This document shows positions 53,607-63,372 of a stretch of DNA of 64,000 nt, piece after piece; position 1 is the first letter of the stretch; each line of letters starts with the position of its first letter. The DNA comes from JAHBXE01 sp044222195. GTDB taxonomy: Bacteria; Planctomycetota; Phycisphaerae; Phycisphaerales; UBA1924. The notes beneath the pieces are model-generated. The model was not told the origin of the DNA, ran no database searches, and was given only the letters and a program-made list of their open reading frames with translations. The stretch is from assembly GCA_044222195.1 (NCBI GenBank), contig JBGANS010000011.1, positions 124,001 to 188,000 of the forward strand, read 5' to 3'. Position numbers and translations under genes: made by a program.

Positions 53607-54358
53607 GCGGCGGCCCTATCGGTCGCCGCACTTGTCGCCGGCGAGGTGCTTGAGCACGAGTCAGGCAATCTCCGAATCACGCGGGCCGGGTTTCCCGCAA
53701 CAATGCAGTCGGCGGCGACATCGCTGGTGATCACGGCCCCAGCGCCGACGACGGCCCGATCCCCGATGCGCACTCCCTTCAGGATGACGGCGCCGGCGCC
53801 GATCCACACATCGTCTCCGATGTTCACCGGCCTGATGGCCTCCCGCGGCGGAGGTTCATTGCGGCGGCGGGCGTCCGCATCGACGGGGTGACCATCGTGA
53901 TCGCGAATCGCCACTCTTCCGGCGAGCAGGCATCGCTTGCCGATCGTGATCGAGGTTGCGGCATGCATGGAGCAGTCGTGCCCGATGAACGTGCCATCTC
54001 CGATACAAATCGCGGGCGTTGCCGCGAGATGTCCTGCAAAGCCGAATCCGGACTTTCCCGACAGCCGGACATCGTGCCCGATCGTGAGGCGGCCCGATCC
54101 GGAGAGGTAGGGCAGCCTCTCCATGTGAAATCGCCGCCCAACCGATTCACACTGGCTCCGAAACAGTGGCTCAAACCAGACGAACCGAACCGCCCACGCG
54201 AACGATTCCCGGGCGAAGACGTGCGCGGCGTACAGCACTTTGAACAGCGGCCGCGTACCGCCCCAGACGGGCAGGTGCACCGTCAGCGCCGCGCGGGCGG
54301 CCGTTCTGAGCGCACGTCGCGCCGTGCGGGCCCGTGGAGTATTCACCGTATCGCTCAT
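53603..54358 (-). CDS. WcaF-like hexapeptide acetyltransferase
   Basis: The 251-residue protein has an N-terminal helical region and a left-handed beta-helix (LTIGHDVRLSGKSGFGFAGH, CIGDGTFIGHDCSMHAATSI, NIGDDVWIGAGAVILKGV, DCIVAGNPARVIRRLP). The tract IRDHDGHPVD resembles the loop of maltose/colanic-acid acetyltransferases. It probably acetylates a sugar in the polysaccharide. The start overlaps the previous stop by four bases. Confidence 0.86.
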   Translation of the reverse strand: MSDTVNTPRARTARRALRTAARAALTVHLPVWGGTRPLFKVLYAAHVFARESFAWAVRFVWFEPLFRSQCESVGRRFHMERLPYLSGSGRLTIGHDVRLSGKSGFGFAGHLAATPAICIGDGTFIGHDCSMHAATSITIGKRCLLAGRVAIRDHDGHPVDADARRRNEPPPREAIRPVNIGDDVWIGAGAVILKGVRIGDRAVVGAGAVITSDVAADCIVAGNPARVIRRLPDSCSSTSPATSAATDRAAA

Positions 54359-56538
54359 GCGCCTCCCGCCGGGTTAAGTCGTGAGCCTCGCCACCACCGG
54401 AGCAGCGTGCGCACGAGTAGCCGCAACCGAGCCCACGGCATCCGCACGTCGTCGGCCTGATACGGCAATGGGTACCGAACGAGCGAGCCAACAATCTTTC
54501 GGAGGGCCGTCACCTGGTCTCCCGCCGCGCCGTACATGTACGCGCACGAGTAACCCGCATAGCTCCTCGCCTTGCACCGCAGGAGCCAGCGTGACTGCCA
54601 CACCTGTCGCGCATCAAGCTTGCCGAGAATGCGTGTGAGCCCCTGTTCCATCGACGCCGGCTTGCCGCCGAGGCTCCCCGCAACCGTGCGGTACCCGGTG
54701 AGCGGCGCCACGAGGGTCGCGATGGTGGCACGTTCTGCGATTCGCAGCCACAGGTCGTAATCCTCAGGCCCCCGCAGCTCGGGGTCGAATCCGCCTGCCT
54801 CGTCAAAGATCCGGCGGCGCAGCATGACCGAAGACGTCGCCAGCCTGTTGCGCACAACCAGCCGACGCCACGGAATCACTTCAAGAGATGCATCGGTTGA
54901 ATCGACCGCCGGTACGTCGGCCGCCGGCCACTCGTACACACGTGCGCCGATCAGTCCAATCTCCGGATGGCCCGCCATCGCCCTGAGTTGCAGTTCCAGT
55001 TTCCGGGGGTGCCAGACATCGTCCGCATCCAGAAAGGCGATCAGAGACCCCGCAGCCAGCGCGACACCGTGGTTTCTCGCCGCCGCGACGCCCGCGTTGT
55101 GCTGGTACACATAGCGAATGCGGCCCTGATACCGCTCGAGTCGCGCCCGCGTGTCGTCCGTCGACCCGTCATCCACAACAACAAGGTCAACCGGCGCAAC
55201 GGTCTGAGCCAGCACGCTGTCAACCGCCGCTTCGATCCACTGTCCGCTGTTGTAGGTTGGAATGACCACGCTGACGCGCTGCGTGATCGGGTCCTGTCCT
55301 CGTGCGGGCGACGGATCGACAACCCGTAGGCCCCCGGGAAGCAGGGAGTCGTAGTACTCCATGACCTGTCCGACAACAGCGTGTTCCCCGAAGTGTCGAA
55401 CACAGTGCTCGCGCGCCGCGAATCCCAACGCGACCCGATGCTCACGGCGATTCAGCAGCAGTGCAACCGCCGCGGCCATCGCGCCCGGCGATGCCATGTC
55501 GATCGCCTCGCCTCCCGCGCCGGACACCCACCGCAGAACCGGGTCGTCATTGACCACGAGCGGCAGCGCACTCGCCGCCGCCTCAAGCAGCGCGATGGGC
55601 ATCATCTCGGTAAGGCTTGCCAGCACGAACACATCCGCGGCTCGGTAGAGGTCCGGCATCCGCTCCCGCGGGAAGCGAACCAGGAAGCGAACCCGTTCGC
55701 CGAGCAAGTCCCGGCCCAGGCTGACCAGTTCATCCGTGTCCGCTTCCTTCCCACCTGCGATGACCAGCCACACGGGGAGGTCGGGATGAGCCTCTCGAAG
55801 CCGGGCGCACTCGTGCAACAGGGCGTCGATCCGCTTGTGCGCCCTCTTGATGGCCGCGGCGGTGAGCACGACCAACGCATCCCTCGGAATGCCCAACTCA
55901 TCGCGCAGGGAGTCGCACCGACCGGGCCGGAAGCGATCCGTGTGAATGAAGTTGGGGATGGTGGTCCAGCCCCGCCTCCAAAGCCCGGCTTCGCGGCACG
56001 CCCGAGCATGCTCAGGGGCAAGATGCTGCACCCACGGCATCGATCGAAGGAACCGACGGGACTCTTCCGTTCCATGGGCGAGGATGGTCCGCGTGCGGAT
56101 GATTCGCATCTGTCGTGCAAGCCCCGCGATTCGCGCCACCAGCGGATCCTGAACATGGAGCACGTCGGCGTTGTGCTCGCGGAGGAACCGCACCAGATGC
56201 CACGCGAAGGTGACCTGCTCGGCTCCATAGGTTGTGCCAAGGCCAACCCGCCAAGCCAGCCAGCGTGGCAGCCGCCCCGACAGCCGCCTCGCCTCCTCCG
56301 ACGCTCGCCGGTGGCACGGCAGCACGCGTTCGTACGGATGCGCAGCCACGCCGCCGCCTTTGCATAGCGTGATATCCACACCGCGTACATGCAGAGCCTG
56401 AGCCAGGTCCGCGGCCCAGGACTCAACCCCGCGCGCGACATGCCCAAGGCCGCTCGAAGCGACCACGACGCGTGCCCGCCTGCCGGGACGGCTGGTGGCG
56501 CGGTCAGAACTCGACATGGCAGCGCGTCTGACTGTCAC
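54355..56538 (-). CDS. Bifunctional glycosyltransferase: family 4 fused to family 2
   Basis: The 727-residue protein carries two transferase domains. The N-terminal GT-B half (about residues 20-405) has ASSGLGHVARGVESWAADL, DVLHVQDPLVAR and VFVLASLTEMMPIALLEAAA. The C-terminal GT-A half (about 420-640) has VSVVIPTYNSGQWIEAAVDS, VVDDGSTDDTRARL, AFLDADDVWHPRKL and RGPEDYDLWLR. The enzyme may add two sugars in sequence. GTG at 56538 has a GAGGAG site; an ATG at 56517 is the alternative. Confidence 0.88.
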   Translation of the reverse strand: MTVRRAAMSSSDRATSRPGRRARVVVASSGLGHVARGVESWAADLAQALHVRGVDITLCKGGGVAAHPYERVLPCHRRASEEARRLSGRLPRWLAWRVGLGTTYGAEQVTFAWHLVRFLREHNADVLHVQDPLVARIAGLARQMRIIRTRTILAHGTEESRRFLRSMPWVQHLAPEHARACREAGLWRRGWTTIPNFIHTDRFRPGRCDSLRDELGIPRDALVVLTAAAIKRAHKRIDALLHECARLREAHPDLPVWLVIAGGKEADTDELVSLGRDLLGERVRFLVRFPRERMPDLYRAADVFVLASLTEMMPIALLEAAASALPLVVNDDPVLRWVSGAGGEAIDMASPGAMAAAVALLLNRREHRVALGFAAREHCVRHFGEHAVVGQVMEYYDSLLPGGLRVVDPSPARGQDPITQRVSVVIPTYNSGQWIEAAVDSVLAQTVAPVDLVVVDDGSTDDTRARLERYQGRIRYVYQHNAGVAAARNHGVALAAGSLIAFLDADDVWHPRKLELQLRAMAGHPEIGLIGARVYEWPAADVPAVDSTDASLEVIPWRRLVVRNRLATSSVMLRRRIFDEAGGFDPELRGPEDYDLWLRIAERATIATLVAPLTGYRTVAGSLGGKPASMEQGLTRILGKLDARQVWQSRWLLRCKARSYAGYSCAYMYGAAGDQVTALRKIVGSLVRYPLPYQADDVRMPWARLRLLVRTLLRWWRGSRLNPAGGA

Positions 56539-57361
56539 GATGCTCCTCGCCGCGCTTGCGCATAACCACGCACCGCCCGCGGATATCCATGGCCTCGTCG
56601 GTGTGAAGAAAGTCCGGTCTCAACTTCCCGCCAAACTTTGGAAGGGCGTGTGCCGCGGCACGAATCACCCGCGCCGAGAGCGTCGGAGTCGGCCGCCGAT
56701 GTTCAATCACGATCCTTGGAAACGCGACTTCGTAGTCGCGGTTCGCGAGAACGAAGCGGATCGCCCGTCGGACCGCCGGCCAATCCGAGTCGTCGAAGGC
56801 GATCAAGCCGCCAACCTCCAGCACTCGGTCGATGCACAGAAAGTCCGTGATCACATAGTCAAACAGGTGGGCCCCATCGATGAACGCGAACTGAGCTCGG
56901 ACCCCCTCGCGTTCGAGATCCGGCAGCGCCCGGTGCGAGTAGTCTTCACGCACCTCGACGAAGCGCTCAAGCCCCGCCCGCCGGAGCACCGCGGTCCCGG
57001 CGCCCCGCCACGCCGTTGTCTGGAACGGGTCGATCGCGATGTGCCGACCGGAGCCGTTGTCGCGAAGGGCCGCGGCGATGAACAACGTCGAGAGCCCATT
57101 GGCCATCCCGACCTCGATCGAAGTCGTCGGCCGTGCATGGCGGACAAGCGAGTAGAGGTAGTCGCCCTCTTCTCGAGGAATATAGACGTTCATGGCCGTG
57201 GAGCCGCCGCCCGCCACCGGCACGCTGCGAGCGCGATACAACTCGTCAACCAGTGGGTGCCGGCACTCTTGAAGCGAGAAAGTGCCGACGGGTCCGAGGT
57301 GACGCCGTCCCCTCGTGGGTCCTTCATGCCGGCCGCGGATGTCGAGCAGTGGGGAGGTCAT
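56504..57361 (-). CDS. SAM-dependent methyltransferase, family 24 type
   Basis: The 285-residue protein has a class I methyltransferase core: IEVGMANGLSTLFIAAAL as the SAM loop, HIAIDPFQTT, AQFAFIDGAHLFDYVITD and GGLIAFDDSDWPAVRRA. Relatives methylate sugars or cephem-like substrates; here a sugar O-methylation is likely. It overlaps the fused glycosyltransferase by about 35 bases. Confidence 0.85.
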   Translation of the reverse strand: MTSPLLDIRGRHEGPTRGRRHLGPVGTFSLQECRHPLVDELYRARSVPVAGGGSTAMNVYIPREEGDYLYSLVRHARPTTSIEVGMANGLSTLFIAAALRDNGSGRHIAIDPFQTTAWRGAGTAVLRRAGLERFVEVREDYSHRALPDLEREGVRAQFAFIDGAHLFDYVITDFLCIDRVLEVGGLIAFDDSDWPAVRRAIRFVLANRDYEVAFPRIVIEHRRPTPTLSARVIRAAAHALPKFGGKLRPDFLHTDEAMDIRGRCVVMRKRGEEHRDSQTRCHVEF

Positions 57362-57370
57362 GGTGTGGTG

Positions 57371-58117
57371 CTATCGCCCCCCGCGCGCCATTCGTCGGTA
57401 CAGCATGTGCCGCTTCACGCGCCTCGACAGCGGCATGGAAACTTCAACCGTCAGGTCTGGCAGCATCCTGGCCTGGTGCGCAAACGCGCACAGTTCATCC
57501 ACGATGGCCTGTTCCCGAAACTCAAGTATCTCGCGGGCCCCGATCGACCCAACCCAATCGAGCGAGAGCACCGAGTGCCGCGGGTTGATCCGGCGGCCCG
57601 GAGACACGTCCGTCACGATCGCGTCATTGATCGAGTGCAGCAGGTGTGGCTTGTGTCGAAACTCCAGGGCATCACCAACGCGGCTCACGAGCCAGCGGTG
57701 ATGGCAATACCCCGAGTAGCACGGGTTCTCCACGCCGCGCGATTGCTCCTCAACCCGCGACGGAACCTCGACATACCCGGCGCGGGCGATCCGGGACATC
57801 TCGGAACACACCCAGATCGGGTCTCGCACATCCTCCAGCAGGTGGGAACACACCGCAAAGTCGAACGTCTTGTCCGCAAATGGCCAGGGCCTCCGGTCGC
57901 ACAGGTCGACCTGTGTCCACGTCTCGCGCGAGAATCGGGGCTCGACGCCAAGCGAGCGGTGAGCGTTCCCGTCGCTGCCCGCGCCCGATTCGTCGAATGA
58001 GAGCGCATCGATCACGTGATTCGCCCGCTGAAAAGGCGATGCGCCGCCCCCGACATCAACGACGCGGGCGTCGGGCGCAATCTCCGAGAGGAGGCGTCTG
58101 GCCTGGCTCAGGTCCAT
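57371..58117 (-). CDS. SAM-dependent methyltransferase
   Basis: The 248-residue protein shows a methyltransferase motif I (DARVVDVGGGASPFQ) and the motif FDFAVCSHLLEDVRDP that follows in family 11-type enzymes. The C-terminal part, with CYSGYCHHRWLVSR and basic residues, is not recognised. It lies between the O-antigen ligase and the other methyltransferase. Confidence 0.8.
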   Translation of the reverse strand: MDLSQARRLLSEIAPDARVVDVGGGASPFQRANHVIDALSFDESGAGSDGNAHRSLGVEPRFSRETWTQVDLCDRRPWPFADKTFDFAVCSHLLEDVRDPIWVCSEMSRIARAGYVEVPSRVEEQSRGVENPCYSGYCHHRWLVSRVGDALEFRHKPHLLHSINDAIVTDVSPGRRINPRHSVLSLDWVGSIGAREILEFREQAIVDELCAFAHQARMLPDLTVEVSMPLSRRVKRHMLYRRMARGGR

Positions 58118-58190
58118 ACCGGGATATCGGTCCTTCGGGTCGCCGCCTTTGGTCCTATCGCGGCCCCGACTCGACGGACATCGACCCTGC

Positions 58191-59666
58191 CTACAGACCC
58201 CGAAGAAGCATCATGCGCACAAAGAGGTACGTTCCCGCGAGGAAGAGCACGCCGATGGCGGCGCACCGTTGCAGGGTCCCGCGGTTGACGCGCGGCACGA
58301 CCGCCCCTCCACACTCCGCCGACAGCCGCAGGTGCACGGTCGCGATCGCGAGCAGCAGCTGCGTGGGTACGGTGTAACACCGGGAAAGCGCGAGAATGCC
58401 CGCCGAGTACCCGACGACAATCGCCACAACATACGGCCGCATCCGGGCGAGCGAATCATCCGTCGGGCGCGCACGCCACACACCCCGGGCCGCCAGCGCG
58501 AAAGCGCCTATGAACGCCATCCCGCCGAGCAACCCCAGCTCCGCGAACGCGTGCAGAAACGAGTTGTGCGCCACCTGGCCGATCTCATCCACCAACCGGC
58601 CCTGTCCGATGCCGAAGAGGGGAGCGCTCAGAAAGCAGTCGAGCGCCGATCGCCACAGGTCCAGCCGCGACTGAAACGTGTCTTCCGGATTCGAGATGTT
58701 CCATTGCGCCTGCCGGCCCCAGAATGGCGCCAGCAGGACCAGGGACAGGAGAGCCACCACGGGAAGCGCATTCTTCCACTTCAATCTTGCCGCGAGGAAC
58801 GCTGTAGCCGCCGCCGCGCCCGACATCAGTCCACCCCGGGAGTGCGTCAGCACCAGCGCAAGCCCGAAGAGCGACATCGGCAGGAGCACGAGCCATCGCC
58901 TCGGCCCAAGGCCTTTCCAGTTGAGGGCGTACCCACAGACCACCAGGCTCTGCACCAGAACAAGCCCGTAGTCGTTGGGGTCGTTGAAGATGCCTGTTGC
59001 GCACAGGCGCAGCACCGGCGTCGCTTCGGGATCCTCCATGCTCCGCTGCGCGACCGTCTCCAGGGCGGAGATATGCACGATGTGATAGAAGTTCAGGAGG
59101 GCCGCAAGCGTGACGCCGCCGACCCCCGCCGCAACCGCAAAGAGCAGCGCCCGTAGCCTCGCCGTCGTCGTGATCAGCCCCACCACCAGAAGGAACAGGA
59201 GCCCGGCTTTCACCGCCTCGGCCGTTCCCATCCTCGCGCTCCAGGTGTCGCCCCGCATGAGCTGCGAGAGAGCGATCGCGGGTATCAACAGGAGCGACAG
59301 CGAGGTGATGGCGTTCCCAGATAGCGCCCGCGCCGAGAGCTGCCGAGCCACCCGCGGCAGCCCCGCGGCCAGGCAGCAGACCACCAGGGTCTCATACAGC
59401 GGGGTGCCTTCCAGCGAGGGAATCAGGTCCGCCGGACGGAACATGAGCGTCATGATCGCAAGGATCAGCAGGACCACGCCCGCCATGTCGCTGATCCGGG
59501 CCAACCGCGCCACCCACGCCTCTCGTGCCGCCACCCTGGCGGGAACGCTGGCGCACGAGATGACCAGCGAGGCCCCCGACGGCAGGTCCGGTCCCAGGCC
59601 GGGCTCTGGCAATGATGCCGTGCTCAGAAAGCACCCCCCGCCGTGCATGGCAGGGCCGCCGGCCAC
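58191..59666 (-). CDS. O-antigen ligase / polymerase-like membrane protein
   Basis: The 491-residue protein has about 12 transmembrane helices and the large periplasmic loop of the Wzy_C domain (GIFNDPNDYGLVLVQSLVV, LVLTHSRGGLMSGAAAAT, LDCFLSAPLFGIGQGRL, AHNSFLHAFAELGLLGG). It should join or polymerise repeat units. The start position is uncertain, since the first 45 residues are glycine- and proline-rich. Confidence 0.86.
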   Translation of the reverse strand: MAGGPAMHGGGCFLSTASLPEPGLGPDLPSGASLVISCASVPARVAAREAWVARLARISDMAGVVLLILAIMTLMFRPADLIPSLEGTPLYETLVVCCLAAGLPRVARQLSARALSGNAITSLSLLLIPAIALSQLMRGDTWSARMGTAEAVKAGLLFLLVVGLITTTARLRALLFAVAAGVGGVTLAALLNFYHIVHISALETVAQRSMEDPEATPVLRLCATGIFNDPNDYGLVLVQSLVVCGYALNWKGLGPRRWLVLLPMSLFGLALVLTHSRGGLMSGAAAATAFLAARLKWKNALPVVALLSLVLLAPFWGRQAQWNISNPEDTFQSRLDLWRSALDCFLSAPLFGIGQGRLVDEIGQVAHNSFLHAFAELGLLGGMAFIGAFALAARGVWRARPTDDSLARMRPYVVAIVVGYSAGILALSRCYTVPTQLLLAIATVHLRLSAECGGAVVPRVNRGTLQRCAAIGVLFLAGTYLFVRMMLLRGL

Positions 59667-59716
59667 CCGCGCGGTGAGACGCCGATCAGCCGTTGAGCGA
59701 CTTCATGGAGCATGGC

Positions 59717-60544
59717 CTAGGCCGCCTTGGAAAGTTCTTGAACAGGTGGGGATTCAGCTGTCCCGGTGATCCGGAGCGTCGGCACGGTCAATCGGAGTGG
59801 AGCAGCCACCTCCGGCGCCTCAATCGGCCGGTCCGGGGCATACGCCGCCGCAATCCAGCGTGACGTCCGCGCACCAAGCCCCACCATCCGAACCGCCGTT
59901 GCCAGAGCGATGCGGAGATCAACAATCGGGCCCACCCGGCGGATGTACGCCAGGTCGTGCGCGAGCTTGAAGCACACGGTGTGCAGGTCGACATCCGCCG
60001 GCTGCATCACCTGCGCAAGCCCTGTCAATCCCGGGCGAACCTGCAGGCGCTGGCGAAACTCCGGCAGGACCCGCTCGATCTTCATAGCCAGTTCAGGCCT
60101 CTCCGGGCGAGGACCGATCAGGCTCATCTCTCCGCGAAGGACATTCCAGAGTTGCGGCAGTTCATCCAGGTGCGACGCTCGCAGCCACCGGCCAAAGGGC
60201 GTCGTTCGAGGATCGTTCACGATCGACCAGACCGGTCCTGTCTCGGCCTCGCAGTGGGCCGTCATCGTGCGAAGCTTGTAGAGGCGAAATGGCCTTCCAT
60301 CACGTCCCAGTCGCACCTGCGTGTAGATCGCGGGTCCTCGTGATGTGGTTACCAGGATGAGCGAAAGCGCCACAAGCAGCGGCAAGGCCACGATCAGCAG
60401 CCCGAGCGAAAGCACCCATTCCGCCGCGAACTTGACCGCGCTGTACCAACCCCCCAGGCGCAGAGCCACAGCATTGAGTGGAGCGCCGGGTGGTCCGGGC
60501 CCCGCTTCGGGTCCGAGTGGCAGCACTGTCTGCGCAACGGTCAT
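59717..60544 (-). CDS. Undecaprenyl-phosphate sugar-1-phosphate transferase
   Basis: The 275-residue enzyme starts lipid-linked repeat synthesis. It has a membrane helix (VLSLGLLIVALPLLVALSLI) and the bacterial sugar transferase motifs RLGRDGRPFRLYKLRTM, LRASHLDELPQLWNVLRGEM, SLIGPRPERPEL and RPGLTGLAQV. It is the first gene of the minus-strand operon and is divergent from the nucleotide-sugar dehydrogenase. About 50 residues of C-terminal tail are unusual. Confidence 0.92.
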   Translation of the reverse strand: MTVAQTVLPLGPEAGPGPPGAPLNAVALRLGGWYSAVKFAAEWVLSLGLLIVALPLLVALSLILVTTSRGPAIYTQVRLGRDGRPFRLYKLRTMTAHCEAETGPVWSIVNDPRTTPFGRWLRASHLDELPQLWNVLRGEMSLIGPRPERPELAMKIERVLPEFRQRLQVRPGLTGLAQVMQPADVDLHTVCFKLAHDLAYIRRVGPIVDLRIALATAVRMVGLGARTSRWIAAAYAPDRPIEAPEVAAPLRLTVPTLRITGTAESPPVQELSKAA

Positions 60545-60741
60545 GAGGAGCCTCGCCGCGAATATCGACCGGCCTTCTCTTCAGGTTGAGGGCTCATCCC
60601 CCCTCATGCCAATCTGCGAAAGCCGCCAACCCGAGTGATGGAGGCCCCATCCGCGGCCGATAAGCCGTTGCACAACCCCGGTTCGGGCCACTCTGGCCTG
60701 CATCCCAAAGAGCATTGGGCACCGGCCCTTCGAAGCAACGC

Positions 60742-62079
60742 ATGGATGTTTACGACGTATTGCAGAACCGGATTCGCTCGAGAGATGCCCTCGTCGGCAT
60801 CATCGGCATGGGCTACGTCGGCCTGCCCCTGGCGCACACCCTGCACGCCGGTGGTCTCCGCATCCTCGGTTTCGACACGGACCCAAAGAAGGTCGAAGCC
60901 CTCACACGCGGTCGGAGTTACATCAAGCACCTCGGCGATTCGGTTGCTCAATCACTCGCCGAGAGCCCTCGGTTCTCAGCGACCGGCGATATGTCCCGCC
61001 TCGGCGAGCCCGACGTTCTTATCGTCTGTGTCCCAACTCCCCTGGGCAGCCACCAGGAGCCGGACCTCTCCTACGTCGTGAAGTCGGCCCAGGCGATTGG
61101 CAAGACCCTCCGTCCAGGTCAACTGATCATCCTCGAATCCACGACCTATCCCGGCACCACCCGCTCCGACTTCGCTCCGGCCATGATGGCAGCCGCAAAG
61201 AACCCGAATCTGAGGCTCGGGGAAGATGTGTTCGTGGCGTTTTCACCCGAACGTGAGGACCCGGGCCGCAAAAGCCACTCCACGCGCACCACACCCAAAC
61301 TCGTGGGCGGCCTCGACGCCAGGTCCACGGCCCTCGCCGCCGCCACCTACCGCGCCGGCCTCGACCACGTCATTGAAGTGTCTTCCGCAGAAGTCGCCGA
61401 GAGCGCCAAGCTCCTGGAAAACATCTTCCGCGCCGTCAACATCGCCATGGTCAACGAAATGAAGATCGTTCTGACCGCGATGGGCATTGACATCTGGGAA
61501 GTCATCGCCGCGGCATCTACCAAGCCCTTTGGCTTCATGCCCTTCCACCCTGGGCCCGGGCTTGGCGGACACTGCATCCCCATCGACCCGTACTACCTCA
61601 CCTGGAAAGCCCGGGAGTTCGGCCACCCAACCCGCTTCATCGAACTCGCCGGCGAAATCAACACGTCCATGCCGCGATACGTGGTTGAGCGGGTTGCCGC
61701 CGCGCTCAACCGCGAGCGCAAGCCGCTCTCCGGTTCGCGAGTGCTCATCCTCGGCCTGGCGTACAAGGCCGATGTGGACGACACCCGCGAGTCCCCATCG
61801 TTTGAACTCATCCACCTTCTCCGGGCTCAAGGCGCCACCGTCGAGTATTCCGACCCTCACGTTCCAGCCACCTGGCCCGCCCGCAAGCACGACCTCGCCA
61901 TGAGGAGCGTGCCCCTCACACCAAAGGCCATCGCCGGTTACGACGCCGTCATCGTCGCCACCGCCCACAAAGCCTTCGATTTCGCGGCGATCGCCCAGCA
62001 CGCCCGGGTGGTCGTCGATACCCGTAACGCGATGTCCCGCTTCGCCGCCGACATGGGGCCACGCCTGGTCAAGGCGTAG
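60742..62079 (+). CDS. Nucleotide-sugar dehydrogenase, UDP-GlcNAc/ManNAc type
   Basis: The 445-residue enzyme oxidises a UDP-sugar to a uronic acid. It has the Rossmann motif GIIGMGYVGLPLAHTL, IVCVPTPLG, the substrate region FSPEREDPG, the catalytic cysteine in LGGHCIPIDPYYL and a C-terminal binding domain with LILGLAYKADVDDTRESPS. The FSPERE and GGHCIP forms fit the UDP-N-acetyl-hexosamine 6-dehydrogenases (WecC/TviB). The ATG at 60742 was preferred over an upstream TTG. It probably supplies the polysaccharide operon. Confidence 0.9.
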   Translation: MDVYDVLQNRIRSRDALVGIIGMGYVGLPLAHTLHAGGLRILGFDTDPKKVEALTRGRSYIKHLGDSVAQSLAESPRFSATGDMSRLGEPDVLIVCVPTPLGSHQEPDLSYVVKSAQAIGKTLRPGQLIILESTTYPGTTRSDFAPAMMAAAKNPNLRLGEDVFVAFSPEREDPGRKSHSTRTTPKLVGGLDARSTALAAATYRAGLDHVIEVSSAEVAESAKLLENIFRAVNIAMVNEMKIVLTAMGIDIWEVIAAASTKPFGFMPFHPGPGLGGHCIPIDPYYLTWKAREFGHPTRFIELAGEINTSMPRYVVERVAAALNRERKPLSGSRVLILGLAYKADVDDTRESPSFELIHLLRAQGATVEYSDPHVPATWPARKHDLAMRSVPLTPKAIAGYDAVIVATAHKAFDFAAIAQHARVVVDTRNAMSRFAADMGPRLVKA

Positions 62080-62261
62080 CGACCCGTTCAGCCCAACCAG
62101 CCGAACGACTTCGCCCGCGCGACGGGTATGTGCTTCCGTCAGTGGTCTTCCGATGGGCCAGCGTTCGCACAGGGGCCGACATCGGGGAAGTTTCCCGGTG
62201 GTGCCGTACGCGGCGGCCGCAATCATCTCAGTAGCGGATTCTCTTTCGGAGGGCCGTCCAC

Positions 62262-63335
62262 ATGCCCACGACCATGAAGTCATTTGTCATGCACGGCATC
62301 GGGGAAGTCGGCATCATCGACAAGCCCATCCCTCGTGCAGGCCCGAACGACGCGATCATCCGCACCACGGCGGCCCTGATCTGCACGTCCGACACCCATA
62401 CCGTCGCCGGCGCCATCGGCCCGCGCAAAGATCTCACGCTCGGGCACGAAGCCGTCGGCGTGATCCACGAACTCGGTGAGGTCGTGGCCTCTGCCGGCCT
62501 TTTCAAGGTCGGTCAGCGCATCGCAGTCAACGCCATCACCCCCTGCTACGCCTGCGACAACTGCCAGCGCGGCTATTCATCCCAGTGCGGCGGAATGCTC
62601 GGCGGCTGGAAGTTTGCGAATGTCAAGGACGGCAGCATGGCCGAGTACTTCCACGTCAACAACGCCATCGCCAATCTCGCCCCGATCCCTGACGGTCTCA
62701 CCGACGAACAGGCGGCGTACTGCTGCGACATGCTGTCAACCGGCTTCATCGCCGCCGAGTTCGGCAACATCCCCATGGGAGGAAGCGTCGCGGTTTTTGG
62801 CGAAGGCCCGATCGGGATGATGGCGACAGTTGGGGCGAGGCTCCTCGGCGCGGGCCTGGTCATCGGCGTCGAGTCCAAACCCAACCGCGCGGCCATGGCC
62901 CGGAAGTTCGGCGCCGATCTCGTCATCGACTACACCAAGGAAGACCCCGTTGAGGCGATCCGCAAGGCCACTTCCGGCAAGGGCGTCGATACCGCCATCG
63001 AGGCGCTCGGTTTGGCGCAGACCTTCGCCGCCTGCATCAGCGCCACGCGCCCCGGCGGAACCATCTCAAACGTCGGCTACCACGGTGACGGCGACACCGT
63101 GCCCATCCCCCGCCTCGATTGGGGTGTGGGAATGAGCGACAAGACCATCCGCACCGCCCTGTGCCCCGGTGGATCCGAACGCATGGGTCGTCTCATGCGG
63201 CTGATCCAAGCCAGGCGCGTCGATCCACTCCCGATGACGACCCACCGCTTCAAGTTCGCCGACATCACCAGGGCCTTCAAGATGATGCAGACCAAGGAAG
63301 ATGGCATGATCAAGCCGCTCATCACGTTCAACTAA
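62262..63335 (+). CDS. Zinc-containing alcohol dehydrogenase, TbADH-like
   Basis: The 357-residue protein resembles the secondary-alcohol dehydrogenases of Thermoanaerobacter and clostridia. It has a catalytic zinc site around ALICTSDTHTV and LTLGHEAVGVIHELGEVV, CYACDNCQRGYSSQCGG and a Rossmann motif VAVFGEGPIGMMATVGARLL. It reduces or oxidises secondary alcohols or aldehydes; the substrate is unknown. The ATG at 62262 follows GGAGGG. Confidence 0.9.
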   Translation: MPTTMKSFVMHGIGEVGIIDKPIPRAGPNDAIIRTTAALICTSDTHTVAGAIGPRKDLTLGHEAVGVIHELGEVVASAGLFKVGQRIAVNAITPCYACDNCQRGYSSQCGGMLGGWKFANVKDGSMAEYFHVNNAIANLAPIPDGLTDEQAAYCCDMLSTGFIAAEFGNIPMGGSVAVFGEGPIGMMATVGARLLGAGLVIGVESKPNRAAMARKFGADLVIDYTKEDPVEAIRKATSGKGVDTAIEALGLAQTFAACISATRPGGTISNVGYHGDGDTVPIPRLDWGVGMSDKTIRTALCPGGSERMGRLMRLIQARRVDPLPMTTHRFKFADITRAFKMMQTKEDGMIKPLITFN

Positions 63336-63372
63336 CTCCAGCCGGAGCGCCCGCGGCTCAGAAAGGCTCGCC

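Noticed and set aside
56534..58000. Long plus-strand frames opposite the methyltransferases
   Set aside because: Arginine/proline-rich shadow translation opposite genes with clear SAM-binding motifs.
60656..60663. GCCGATAA, a perfect sigma-28 -10 box upstream of the nucleotide-sugar dehydrogenase
   Set aside because: No -35 match at 11 bases upstream (GATGGAGG), so it is probably chance.
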